Assembly (NCBI GenBank): GCA_030432815.1
Contig: JAUILB010000083.1
Span: 1 to 10,319, forward strand
Reading direction: 5' to 3'
DNA length: 10,319 bases
DNA from: Alphaproteobacteria bacterium
Lineage (GTDB): Bacteria > Pseudomonadota > Alphaproteobacteria > Sphingomonadales > Emcibacteraceae
Under the pieces are notes generated by a model that did no database searches, was not told the origin of the DNA, and was given only the letters and a program-made list of their open reading frames with translations. Positions 1 to 7,561 of the stretch are shown piece after piece. Numbering within the stretch: the stretch's first letter is position 1; each line of letters opens with the position of its first letter. The translations under genes were made by a program, and so were the position numbers.

Positions 1-1866
1 CCGAATAATACGATTAACTTCTTCCTCAACCTTTGCTATTTCATTTTCTGTTACGGCTTTTGAATGGCTAATATCAAACCGCATCTTATCCGCCGCAACC
101 AAAGAACCTTTCTGTGTCAAGTGATCACCCAGCTCGTTACGTAACGCCGCATGTAAAATATGGGTAACGGAATGGTTGGCACGTATCTTATTACGATTTT
201 GTTCATCCACTACCATATGCACAACGTCATTTACCTTTAATGTGCCTGCTGTGATTTTACCGATATGAACATGCAGCGATCCAAGCTGTTTTTGGGTATC
301 TGTAATTTCAATGACAAGACCGCTATCATTTTTTATAAATCCAATATCGCCTACCTGCCCCCCGCTTTCAGCATAAAATGGTGTCTGGTTTGTAAGAATT
401 GCGACTTCATCACCCGTTTTGCCTTCATCTACAGATGTATCACCGTTCACTATCTTAATGATCTTGGCATCAGCGCGGGTGGTGCTATAGCCGATAAATT
501 CACTGGCCCCAAATTCTTCCTGTGCTTCAAACCAAATTGATTCGGTTGCGGTTGATCCTGACCCTTTCCAGGCGGCACGCGCTTCGGCCTTTTGTTTTTC
601 CATTGCCTTTTTAAAACCGTCCTCATCAACGGTTAAATCTTTTGACCTGAGTGCATCTTGTGTCAAATCGAGTGGAAAACCGTAGGTATCATATAATTTA
701 AAGGCAACTTCACCATCGAGCTGGCCGTTTTTACCAATTTTAGCAACTTCATCATCCAACAGCTTCATTCCCCGATCCAGGGTTTTTCTGAAGCGTTTTT
801 CTTCGAGTAACAATGTCTCCTCAACCAAAGCCTGCGCACGTCGCAGTTCTGGGAAAGCATGCCCCATTTCACCAACAAGCGCAGGCACTAATTGATGCAT
901 CAATGGCTCTTTGCAGCCAATCATTTGTGCATGACGCATGGCGCGACGCATTATCCGACGAAGCACATACCCCCTTCCTTCATTTGATGGCATCACACCA
1001 TCCGCGATCAGGAATGAAGTAGACCTTAAATGATCTGCGATTACGCGGTGCGATATATTATGATCTCCATAAGGATCAACACCGCTTTTATCTGCAGATG
1101 CTTCAATCAGCTTTTTAAACAGGTCTGTTTCATAATTATCATGAACCCCTTGAAGCACCGCTGCTATACGCTCAAGGCCCATCCCTGTATCAATAGCCGG
1201 TTTTGGAAGGTCAATGCGGGTATCTTCATCGACTTGCTCATACTGCATAAAAACCAGATTCCAGATTTCAACAAATCTGTCACCATCTTCTTCTGGTGTT
1301 CCGGGCGGTCCGCCCCATATATGATCGCCATGATCATAAAATATTTCAGAACATGGGCCACATGGCCCCGTCGGGCCCATTGACCAGAAATTATCTGATG
1401 TTGCAATCCGTATAATCTTTTCATCGGGTAGACCACTAATGTTTTTCCAGTGGTCCCAGGCCACATCATCATCATGAAAAACCGTTACCAGCAATCTGTT
1501 TTTATCAATACCATATTCACCGGTTATCAAGGTCCAGGCATGATGTATAGCCTGTTCCTTAAAATAATCACCGAATGAAAAATTACCCAACATTTCAAAG
1601 AAAGTGTGATGGCGTGCCGTATAACCAACATTATCAAGGTCATTATGTTTACCTCCCGCACGAACACATTTCTGGCTTGATACAGCTCGGTTATAAGGGC
1701 GCGTTTCCATTCCGGTAAACACATTTTTAAATGGAACCATTCCGGCATTAACAAACATTAATGTTGGATCATTGTCAGGCACAAGTGGACTGCTTGCCAC
1801 AATTTCATGACCGGCATTGTTAAAATAATTCAGAAACGTACTTCTTATGTCGTTGGTACTTTGCAT
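1..1866 (-). CDS. alaS: Alanyl-tRNA synthetase, N-terminal 622 codons (3' end outside window)
   Basis: Class II aminoacyl-tRNA synthetase that charges tRNA-Ala with alanine in the cytoplasm. The minus frame is open without a stop from the ATG at 1866 to position 1. The catalytic core comes first, with motif 1 region at about residues 19-30 (GHEIVASSPLVP), motif 2 at about 85-103 (RHHTFFEMLGNFSFGDYFK) and the AlaRS signature GPTGPCGPCSE at about 164-174. A tRNA-recognition region includes GRGYVLRRIMRRAMRHA. The editing domain then shows the zinc-binding H565-SVT-H569 pair, equivalent to H564/H568 of the E. coli enzyme. The family is about 870-880 residues long, so the rest of the editing domain and the C-terminal DHHA1 region lie beyond the left edge. 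The start MQSTNDIRSTFLNYF fits known AlaRS N-termini, and a GGA sits 7 nt upstream. It has its own likely promoter at 1904-1933. The identification is secure. Confidence 0.97.
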   Translation of the reverse strand, partial: MQSTNDIRSTFLNYFNNAGHEIVASSPLVPDNDPTLMFVNAGMVPFKNVFTGMETRPYNRAVSSQKCVRAGGKHNDLDNVGYTARHHTFFEMLGNFSFGDYFKEQAIHHAWTLITGEYGIDKNRLLVTVFHDDDVAWDHWKNISGLPDEKIIRIATSDNFWSMGPTGPCGPCSEIFYDHGDHIWGGPPGTPEEDGDRFVEIWNLVFMQYEQVDEDTRIDLPKPAIDTGMGLERIAAVLQGVHDNYETDLFKKLIEASADKSGVDPYGDHNISHRVIADHLRSTSFLIADGVMPSNEGRGYVLRRIMRRAMRHAQMIGCKEPLMHQLVPALVGEMGHAFPELRRAQALVEETLLLEEKRFRKTLDRGMKLLDDEVAKIGKNGQLDGEVAFKLYDTYGFPLDLTQDALRSKDLTVDEDGFKKAMEKQKAEARAAWKGSGSTATESIWFEAQEEFGASEFIGYSTTRADAKIIKIVNGDTSVDEGKTGDEVAILTNQTPFYAESGGQVGDIGFIKNDSGLVIEITDTQKQLGSLHVHIGKITAGTLKVNDVVHMVVDEQNRNKIRANHSVTHILHAALRNELGDHLTQKGSLVAADKMRFDISHSKAVTENEIAKVEEEVNRIIR

Positions 1867-2035
1867 CAATTTTCCAATTGCCTATTCTCTATTTATGATC
1901 TCGACTATACCTCACAAAGGAGGGCTAATTCAAAGTCTTTTACCGATCAAACAGTAACAAGTCCAGTTATGACTTGCTTATTTTTACAGTAACGCTACGG
2001 TCAGAAGAAGCAACCATTACATAGGGATATTTTAA
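1867..2035. other. Divergent intergenic region between alaS and the LysE-type exporter
   Basis: This 169-bp stretch holds the candidate alaS promoter at 1904-1933. It also holds a direct repeat ACAGTAAC (1951-1958 and 1986-1993) flanking an inverted repeat CAAGTC-N7-GACTTG (1958-1976), and a Shine-Dalgarno-like AGGGA 8 nt before the exporter ATG at 2036. I found no convincing -35/-10 pair for the exporter. The repeats could be a regulator site, but nothing identifies the regulator. Confidence 0.6.
1904..1933 (-). promoter_or_regulatory. Likely sigma-70 promoter of alaS
   Basis: Read on the minus strand there is a -35 TTGAAT (1933-1928), an 18-bp spacer and a -10 TATAGT (1909-1904). That would start transcription near 1897 and leave a leader of about 30 nt before the alaS ATG at 1866. 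A short inverted repeat CCTC-N6-GAGG (1910-1923) fills most of the spacer. The divergent exporter gene makes read-through from recA impossible to rely on, so alaS needs its own promoter. This is a motif match only. Confidence 0.5.
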
Positions 2036-2650
2036 ATGATAACTGCCGAATTTATAATAACAGCCCTAATTGTTGTTCTGATTCCGGGAACGGGTGTTAT
2101 ATACACTATTTCCAATGGTCTTTTTCATGGCATTCGTGCAAGTATAATTGCCGCAATTGGCTGTACTGCTGGAATTATTCCTCACCTTTTAGCAACTGTT
2201 TTTGGGTTGGCAGCTTTACTTCATGTGAGTGCGGTTGCTTTTCAGATCGTTAAATTTATTGGTGTTGCATATCTTTTTTATCTTGCCTGGAGCATGTGGA
2301 AAGAGACAGGATCATTTGACATTAAAAATGACAATAAAGCCAGCCATGGCTCCGCAATCATCCTCAAGGGGTTTCTGATTAATATACTGAACCCCAAGCT
2401 ATCCATTTTCTTTTTGGCATTTCTGCCTCAATTCGTTCCGATGACAAGCGATAATGCAGTGGGCCATTTATTGGTTCTTAGTATAACATTTATGGCACTT
2501 ACACTTGCAATATTCATCGTCTACGGTGTGTGTGCGGGATGGTTCAGAGATATGGTGCTCACTTCACCCAGAATCATAAAAAATTCCCACCGATCTTTTG
2601 CGCTTATTTTCGCTGCTTTAGGTACCAAATTAGCATTTACTGATCGCTAA
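2036..2650 (+). CDS. LysE/RhtB-family amino-acid exporter
   Basis: Inner-membrane efflux protein of 204 residues, the usual length for the LysE/RhtB family, which exports amino acids such as homoserine, threonine, leucine or lysine. The N-terminal helix ends in a PGTGVIYT segment (about 17-24), matching the family's PGP-x-N/V-type signature. Hydrophobic segments lie at about 5-25, 37-62, 65-86, 112-134 and 143-168. The segment GFLINILNPKLSIFFLAFLPQF (about 112-133) is the second hallmark of the family. The C-terminus (IKNSHRSFALIFAALGTKLAF) fits the last helix. AGGGA with 8-nt spacing precedes the ATG. The gene is on the strand opposite to all annotated genes except the right-hand edge gene, and it lies between recA and alaS. 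The substrate cannot be told from sequence. Confidence 0.9.
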   Translation: MITAEFIITALIVVLIPGTGVIYTISNGLFHGIRASIIAAIGCTAGIIPHLLATVFGLAALLHVSAVAFQIVKFIGVAYLFYLAWSMWKETGSFDIKNDNKASHGSAIILKGFLINILNPKLSIFFLAFLPQFVPMTSDNAVGHLLVLSITFMALTLAIFIVYGVCAGWFRDMVLTSPRIIKNSHRSFALIFAALGTKLAFTDR

Positions 2651-2651
2651 A

Positions 2652-2683
2652 CCAAAAAGAGGTACCGGCAAGCCGGTACCTTT
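2652..2683. terminator. Rho-independent terminator between converging exporter and recA genes
   Basis: A perfect inverted repeat, GGTACCGGC at 2661-2669 and GCCGGTACC at 2672-2680, is separated by AA. In RNA the loop would probably be four nucleotides with an 8-bp GC-rich stem. On the minus strand the hairpin is followed by TCTTTTTGG, a good U-tract for ending recA, whose stop is about 30 nt upstream. On the plus strand the tail is only TTTAAAAGTTT, so termination of the exporter mRNA would be weaker. It is probably used in both directions. Confidence 0.8.
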
Positions 2684-2712
2684 AAAAGTTTGCTGGGATA
2701 ATCTGTAGAATA

Positions 2713-3783
2713 TTACTCTTCGTCGTGCTCTCTAACGGTGCCTTCTTTAAGCATAACGTCATCAAGGATACCCGCATTCACACGAACCGCATTTTCAATT
2801 TCTTCTGAAATTTCCGGATTATCTTCAAGGAACCTCTTGGCATTTTCCCGGCCCTGACCAATACGCTGACTGTCATATGAATACCATGATCCCGATTTTT
2901 CAACAATGCCCGCTGCAACACCCAGGTCTATCAGCTCACCTGTTTTTGAAATACCTTTGCCGTACATAATATCAAATTCTATTACTTTGAATGGTGGTGC
3001 AACTTTATTCTTAACCACTTTCACCCGGGTCTGGTTGCCAACAATTTCCTCTTTTTCCTTGATGGCGCCAATACGGCGAATGTCAATACGAACTGATGAG
3101 TAAAATTTCAGGGCATTACCACCTGTTGTAACTTCAGGACTGCCATACATTACACCGATTTTCATGCGGATCTGATTGATGAAAATCACCATGCACTTTG
3201 ATTTGGATATTGACCCGGTAAGTTTACGCAAAGCCTGGCTCATAAGGCGCGCCTGAAGACCAACATGACTATCCCCCATTTCACCTTCGAGTTCTGCCCG
3301 TGGTGTAAGTGCCGCTACACTATCAACCACCAATATATCAACGGCGCCAGAACGAACAAGAGTATCTGTTATTTCCAGTGCCTGTTCACCCGTGTCAGGC
3401 TGTGAAATAAGAAGATCATCAAGATTAACACCCAACTTACCTGCATAAACAGGATCAAGAGCATGTTCCGCGTCAACAAACGCCGCCGTTCCGCCCGCTT
3501 TTTGAACTTCGGCTGCAACATGGAGAGCAAGTGTGGTTTTACCTGAACTTTCCGGCCCGTAAATTTCAATAATGCGCCCCTTAGGAAGTCCGCCAATACC
3601 AAGAGCAATATCAAGCCCCAGTGAACCTGTTGATATGGCATCAACGTCAACGGAACTATTTTGTCCCAATTTCATAATTGAGCCCTTGCCAAATGCCCGT
3701 TCAATCTGCCCTAGTGCAGCATCCAGCGCTTTTTGTTTATCCATATTGTCTTGTCCAACCAACTTTAAATTTGATGATGCCAT
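2713..3783 (-). CDS. recA: RecA recombinase
   Basis: Cytoplasmic DNA-dependent ATPase that forms filaments on single-stranded DNA, drives strand exchange and triggers LexA self-cleavage in the SOS response. The chosen product has 356 residues, a normal length. Visible motifs are Walker A GPESSGKT (76-83), catalytic E106 in DAEHALD, Walker B ILVVDS (150-155), Q204 in FINQIRMKIG (E. coli Q194), and loop L2 within SPEVTTGGNALKFYSS (about 215-230). The C-terminal tail is acidic (REHDEE). The frame is open upstream to an ATG at 3831, but I chose the ATG at 3783. It gives the expected MASSNLKLV... start and has AAGGAG 7 nt upstream, while the longer form would extend into the leader. A terminator follows at 2652-2680, and a promoter with a candidate LexA box precedes the gene. 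Confidence 0.98.
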   Translation of the reverse strand: MASSNLKLVGQDNMDKQKALDAALGQIERAFGKGSIMKLGQNSSVDVDAISTGSLGLDIALGIGGLPKGRIIEIYGPESSGKTTLALHVAAEVQKAGGTAAFVDAEHALDPVYAGKLGVNLDDLLISQPDTGEQALEITDTLVRSGAVDILVVDSVAALTPRAELEGEMGDSHVGLQARLMSQALRKLTGSISKSKCMVIFINQIRMKIGVMYGSPEVTTGGNALKFYSSVRIDIRRIGAIKEKEEIVGNQTRVKVVKNKVAPPFKVIEFDIMYGKGISKTGELIDLGVAAGIVEKSGSWYSYDSQRIGQGRENAKRFLEDNPEISEEIENAVRVNAGILDDVMLKEGTVREHDEE

Positions 3784-3790
3784 TTTGTGT

Positions 3791-3796
3791 CTCCTT
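3791..3796 (-). promoter_or_regulatory. Ribosome binding site that fixes the recA start
   Basis: The minus strand reads AAGGAG followed by 7 nt and then the ATG at 3783. This near-perfect Shine-Dalgarno supports the shorter RecA start over the in-frame ATG at 3831, which would put the site inside the coding region. Confidence 0.85.
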
Positions 3797-3835
3797 TTTA
3801 TATCCCATATACGGCTGTGGCTTGTAAACAAACTA

Positions 3836-3864
3836 TATGTACACTATTTGTTCTAATATGTAAA
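3836..3864 (-). promoter_or_regulatory. Candidate recA promoter
   Basis: On the minus strand a -35 TTTACA (3864-3859) is followed by a 17-bp spacer and a -10-like TACATA (3841-3836). The -35 is one mismatch from consensus, while the -10 is poor (three mismatches). The overlap with the SOS box is the main support. Other pairs are possible in this AT-rich stretch. Confidence 0.35.
3839..3853 (-). promoter_or_regulatory. Candidate LexA operator (SOS box) of recA
   Basis: The plus strand reads GTAC-ACTATTT-GTTC, which matches the alphaproteobacterial LexA box GTTC-N7-GTTC (equivalent to GAAC-N7-GAAC) with one mismatch. It lies 56-70 bp upstream of the recA ATG and overlaps the spacer and -10 of the best promoter candidate, as expected for a repressor site. 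recA is a classic LexA target in this class. The imperfect half-site lowers confidence. Confidence 0.55.
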
Positions 3865-4012
3865 GTAAAATATAATACATTGATATTAAAAGGATTTTAT
3901 ATATTTATATACATTTTGTTCTCATGAAAAGAATTTAATTAGAACGGCTTTATTATGGATAGGAAATGAAAAATACAGAATCACATGAGTGTTCGTATGA
4001 AGTTTGGCTATT

Positions 4013-6439
4013 TTACTTATCCAGAACTTCTTTTACTTGCTCAGCAAGCTGTTTGAGGCTGAAAGGTTTAGAAAGAAAATTAAAATCTTTATCCATCAGA
4101 TTATCATCAAGTGCATCTTCTGCATAACCAGATATGAAAATCACTTTTAATGTTTTGTCTGTTTCACGAATTTTCTTAACGAGGCTAGGGCCATCCATTT
4201 GCGGCATCATCACATCACTAATAAGTAAATCTATTTTGGCTTCTGTTTCTTTCAGAAGGTTTAGTGCTGAAACACCACTGTCTGCTTCATATACAGTATA
4301 GCCCTTATTTTTAAGTGCCCTTGAAGCAAACATCCTTACCGCATCTTCATCTTCAACCAATAAAATTGTGCTGCTTCCAGTTAAATCCTGTGCTGGTCCA
4401 TCCGGTTTTACTTTCTCATCAGCATCATCTACATCATCGCCTTCTACTGCAATATGTTTTGGCAAATAAATTTTAAATGAAGTTCCAACACCAAGTTCAC
4501 TTTCAGGAAACACAAAACCATTCGTTTGCTTGATAATCCCATAAACCGTTGAGAGACCAAGCCCCGTACCCTTTCCCACTTCTTTCGTGCTGAAAAACGG
4601 CTCAAATACTTTTCCAATATGATCTTTGGAAATACCGGTTCCATTATCTATCACTTCCAGTAACACATACTCACCTTTAGGGAATATTTGATAACGCTCC
4701 GTAATTTTTAGAGATTCTTCCTCACTGATATTGCGCGTTTTTATTTCAAGCTTTCCACCATCCGGCATCGCATCACGTGCATTAACACAAAGATTAATTA
4801 TAACCTGTTCAAGTTGTCCCTGGTCAACACGAACAGGCTCAATATCACGCCCGTGGTTCATTTTAAGCTCTATATTGCTGCCTATCAGGCGCCTTAAAAG
4901 ATTGGAAAGTTCAGCTACAACATCGGTTATAATAATAACTTTGGGCCGCAATGTTTGCTGGCGGGAAAATGCAAGTAATTGCCTGACTAGGTTGGCAGCT
5001 CTATTGGCATTTTGCTTAATCTGAATAATATCTGAAAATGACTGATCACCAGGCCCATGCTTAACCAGAAGAAGGTCACAGAATCCCGTAATTGCCGTTA
5101 GCAGATTATTAAAATCATGCGCCACCCCGCCAGCAAGCTGACCAACCGCTTGCATTTTTTGTGATTGGGAAAACTGTAATTCAAGATTTTTTTGTTCCGT
5201 CGTATCAATAAGATAAACGACTACATCATCACCAGAATCTTTAGACTTTGTTATGTAAAACTGGCCCTGTTTGTCACTAAGACCTTTAAAATCCAATTCT
5301 ACCATTTGGCTGGGTTTACCGATATCTATTGTCTTCTCTATTTCCTTGAAGACAACAGTCGAATTTTCATCCGTTAATATATCAGAAAGTTCATTATTAT
5401 GTTCAAGTTCAAGATCGGCAATAAAATTACTAAAAACAACATTTTTGTCTTTTATTTTGCCACTTCTATGCACTACTGCAATACCTATGGGTGAACTTCT
5501 GAAAAAACTATTTTCGGTATCTTTCTGCGGTGTGTCATCCTTAACCGTGCTACCTATATGCTCTGCGGGCAGAACCAGAAAAGTTTTAACATCACTTTCT
5601 GCATCTGAATTCCAGCGGGCAACACGTGCAAAAAAACTAGAACCTTTACGATCTTTAAATTCAACTATATTTTTTAAATTATTCGCAGTGTGCGGTGTAA
5701 TCTGCGAAAGATTCATCGGCAAAGCCGGGGCAACCGAATTTCCGAAAAGTTTTTTTTGCAATATTTCATTGATGTGAGTGATTTTCTCATTTTGATTTAT
5801 GGCAAAAAGCCCTATATCGGAACGCTCAAAAAGCCTTCCCAGCTTAGCAATATTTTCAGGATCAATAATATTGTTTAAAGAAAACTCAGACTGAGCATCT
5901 TCAATAATACGCCAAGAATAGAATATGCCATTTTTTTTGATTTTTTCTATTTCAAACCTTAAATATTTTTCAGTATCACCAATTTGAGCGACAGCAGACT
6001 TCATTTGCCCCGTTGCAAGTGATTCCACTAATGATTTAATCGTATTCTTGTTTGAAATATCCAATTTCAAAGGAGATATGGGGTCACCTAATTTATACTT
6101 GTCAAATAATACGTTCGCCGCCTTATTAGCAAATACAATATCGTCTGAAACAGATGTCATTATCGTTGCTATACCATTATTCTCACTTTGAGAAACGGGA
6201 TTTGATCCTGACAAATAATCTGTTCCTGATTTGGCTTGCCTCATCAAATTACCAAGATAGATTGCGCTTACAAATAAAAAGAAAGAACCAGCATAATATC
6301 CATATTCAGCTTCACCGGCGGCTACGCCCATCATAACAGCAGCAGCCGCGCATAAAACACCTATGCCGCCAACAGAAACGAAATAAGAAAAATCAAATGA
6401 TCGAGTAGTATTATCCTTATTCATAAATAACTTATCCAA
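4013..6439 (-). CDS. cckA: CckA-type hybrid histidine kinase (CtrA pathway)
   Basis: Membrane-bound hybrid kinase. In Alphaproteobacteria CckA passes phosphate through ChpT to the regulator CtrA and, as a phosphatase, can reverse the flow. The 808 residues show two membrane helices (about 19-41 and 46-66), a long PAS-type sensor region (about 85-415), and a HisKA domain with H441 in GGVAHDFNNLLT. The ATPase domain has an N-box with N553 in NARDA, D598-N-G-T-G and G622-K-G-T-G-L-G-L. The C-terminal receiver has acidic E696/D697, phosphoacceptor D742 in SDVMMPQMDG and K791 in the SKPF motif. Kinase and receiver regions closely resemble CckA as I know it. The frame opens with TTG at 6439, 11 nt after AAAAGGA; an ATG at 6424 is the alternative, with a poorer upstream signal. 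It follows flhB by 36 nt. An unrelated hybrid kinase is less likely. Confidence 0.85.
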   Translation of the reverse strand: MDKLFMNKDNTTRSFDFSYFVSVGGIGVLCAAAAVMMGVAAGEAEYGYYAGSFFLFVSAIYLGNLMRQAKSGTDYLSGSNPVSQSENNGIATIMTSVSDDIVFANKAANVLFDKYKLGDPISPLKLDISNKNTIKSLVESLATGQMKSAVAQIGDTEKYLRFEIEKIKKNGIFYSWRIIEDAQSEFSLNNIIDPENIAKLGRLFERSDIGLFAINQNEKITHINEILQKKLFGNSVAPALPMNLSQITPHTANNLKNIVEFKDRKGSSFFARVARWNSDAESDVKTFLVLPAEHIGSTVKDDTPQKDTENSFFRSSPIGIAVVHRSGKIKDKNVVFSNFIADLELEHNNELSDILTDENSTVVFKEIEKTIDIGKPSQMVELDFKGLSDKQGQFYITKSKDSGDDVVVYLIDTTEQKNLELQFSQSQKMQAVGQLAGGVAHDFNNLLTAITGFCDLLLVKHGPGDQSFSDIIQIKQNANRAANLVRQLLAFSRQQTLRPKVIIITDVVAELSNLLRRLIGSNIELKMNHGRDIEPVRVDQGQLEQVIINLCVNARDAMPDGGKLEIKTRNISEEESLKITERYQIFPKGEYVLLEVIDNGTGISKDHIGKVFEPFFSTKEVGKGTGLGLSTVYGIIKQTNGFVFPESELGVGTSFKIYLPKHIAVEGDDVDDADEKVKPDGPAQDLTGSSTILLVEDEDAVRMFASRALKNKGYTVYEADSGVSALNLLKETEAKIDLLISDVMMPQMDGPSLVKKIRETDKTLKVIFISGYAEDALDDNLMDKDFNFLSKPFSLKQLAEQVKEVLDK

Positions 6440-6475
6440 AGTTCTATCTGTCCTTTTGGTGAGTATAAACTAGCC

Positions 6476-7561
6476 TCACGACGGTTTATACTTCAATCTT
6501 TCACCTTTTTTAAGGCGCATAACAAAGCCAATAATTTCGGCGACTGCCTGATAGTGATCCCCATGAATTTCTTCATCTACTTCCACAGTTGCAAACAATG
6601 TTCGTGCAAGTGGCGGGTTCTCAAGCACAGGAACATTATGCTCTTCTGCCACTTCTCTTATTTTTAGCGCCAGACTGTCGATACCCTTAGCAACTACCTT
6701 TGGGACTTCCATTTTACCATGCTCATATTTCAGGGCGACCGCATAATGGGTTGGATTGGTCACCACAACATCTGCTTCCGGAACAGCCGCCATCATGCGT
6801 GTTCTTGCACGTTCCATCCTGATTTGCCTAAGACGTGCTTTTACAAGTGGGTCACCATCCGATTGCTTATGTTCATCCTTGACCTCCTGCTTGGTCATCC
6901 TCATTTTTTTGATAAACTGAAACTTCTGAAAAATGAAATCCATTGCGGCGATCACGCCCATTAATGCAACAACACCGATTAGAACCCTTATCACAAGGGC
7001 ATAAATTACATCCGTCATTTCTGACGCCTCAAGTGTCATCATATTTTCCAGCATTTCTTTTTCCGGCCAAACAATAATCAAAACCACGGCACTTACTAAA
7101 ATCAATTTGAAAATAGATTTTAAAAATTCCACAACGTTATGCATGGAAAATTTATTCTTAAAGCCGGAAATAAGCGAAATTTTACTTAACTTAGGCTGAA
7201 TTTTTTCAAAAGTAATCATAGGTCTGTGTTGAACCATCGCGCCGGCAAGTGCCGCTGCAACCAGTATGACAGCGGGGAGTATCAGATATATTGCAACCTG
7301 GGCAATCAAATCGCCTATATAAGTGCTTAGTCCGGACGAATCCATTGGAATGCGATAAGATTGCTCAAGCACACTTGCCATGGTTCGACGCAAATTCCCC
7401 GCCAACCCTTGAATAGCTACAACAGCAACTATGCTTGCACCAAAAAGAACGAACCAGTTTTTGATTTCCTGACTTTTGGCGACATCGCCTTTTTTCATGG
7501 CATCATCAAGTTTTTTCTGGGTTGGTTCTTCCGTTTTCTGTGCGTCGTCCTGTTCCGCCAT
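6476..7561 (-). CDS. flhB: Flagellar type III export protein FlhB
   Basis: Inner-membrane component of the flagellar export gate that switches secretion from rod/hook to filament substrates. Its 361 residues are a normal length. The N-terminus has the typical EEPTQKKLDDAMKKGDVAKSQEIKNW segment. Membrane helices fall at about 35-53, 85-110, 147-165 and 185-210. The linker and cytoplasmic domain contain the self-cleavage site N269-P270-T271-H272 in VVVTNPTHYAVALKYE, at the same residue numbers as in Salmonella FlhB. The C-terminal domain continues with VPKVVAKGIDSLALKIREVAEEHNVPV. The ATG directly abuts the fliR stop (TAA|ATG), which suggests translational coupling. cckA follows after 36 nt. 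Confidence 0.97.
   Translation of the reverse strand: MAEQDDAQKTEEPTQKKLDDAMKKGDVAKSQEIKNWFVLFGASIVAVVAIQGLAGNLRRTMASVLEQSYRIPMDSSGLSTYIGDLIAQVAIYLILPAVILVAAALAGAMVQHRPMITFEKIQPKLSKISLISGFKNKFSMHNVVEFLKSIFKLILVSAVVLIIVWPEKEMLENMMTLEASEMTDVIYALVIRVLIGVVALMGVIAAMDFIFQKFQFIKKMRMTKQEVKDEHKQSDGDPLVKARLRQIRMERARTRMMAAVPEADVVVTNPTHYAVALKYEHGKMEVPKVVAKGIDSLALKIREVAEEHNVPVLENPPLARTLFATVEVDEEIHGDHYQAVAEIIGFVMRLKKGERLKYKPS

Larger units (their letters stand above)
3784..4012. other. Intergenic region between cckA and recA
   Basis: This AT-rich stretch of 229 bp contains the recA ribosome binding site, promoter and SOS box in its left part. In the right part (about 3870-4012) I see no gene, no GC-rich hairpin and no T-tract terminator after the cckA stop at 4013. 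Some read-through from cckA into recA therefore remains possible. Confidence 0.6.

Noticed and set aside
1030..1754. Several open frames of 75-117 codons on both strands within alaS
   Set aside because: They are out of frame with the continuous AlaRS reading frame, which shows conserved motifs throughout; no frameshift in alaS is needed to explain them.
1916..1923. Strong Shine-Dalgarno-like AAAGGAGG on the plus strand
   Set aside because: No ATG, GTG or TTG follows at a usable distance, and the nearest frame closes after a few codons. The bases fit better as part of the alaS promoter spacer.
1958..1985. Hairpin plus T-run as a rho-independent terminator on the plus strand
   Set aside because: The 6-bp stem is only half GC, and no plus-strand gene upstream needs terminating; an operator or attenuator role is as likely.
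1807..1992. 61-codon plus-strand frame across the alaS start and its promoter
   Set aside because: It has no ribosome site near its ATG, overlaps the alaS 5' end, and its translation resembles no protein I know.
2036..2650. Mobile element carrying the exporter gene
   Set aside because: I saw no transposase, terminal inverted repeats or target duplication around it; the hairpin at 2661-2680 is a terminator.
3784..3831. 48-nt upstream extension of recA to an ATG at 3831
   Set aside because: The added residues are not like RecA N-termini, and the clear AAGGAG at 3791-3796 belongs to the ATG at 3783.
5271..5777. 168-codon plus-strand open frame opposite the cckA sensor region
   Set aside because: It lies wholly within cckA on the other strand, has no recognisable domain, and is explained as an antisense shadow of a well-supported gene.
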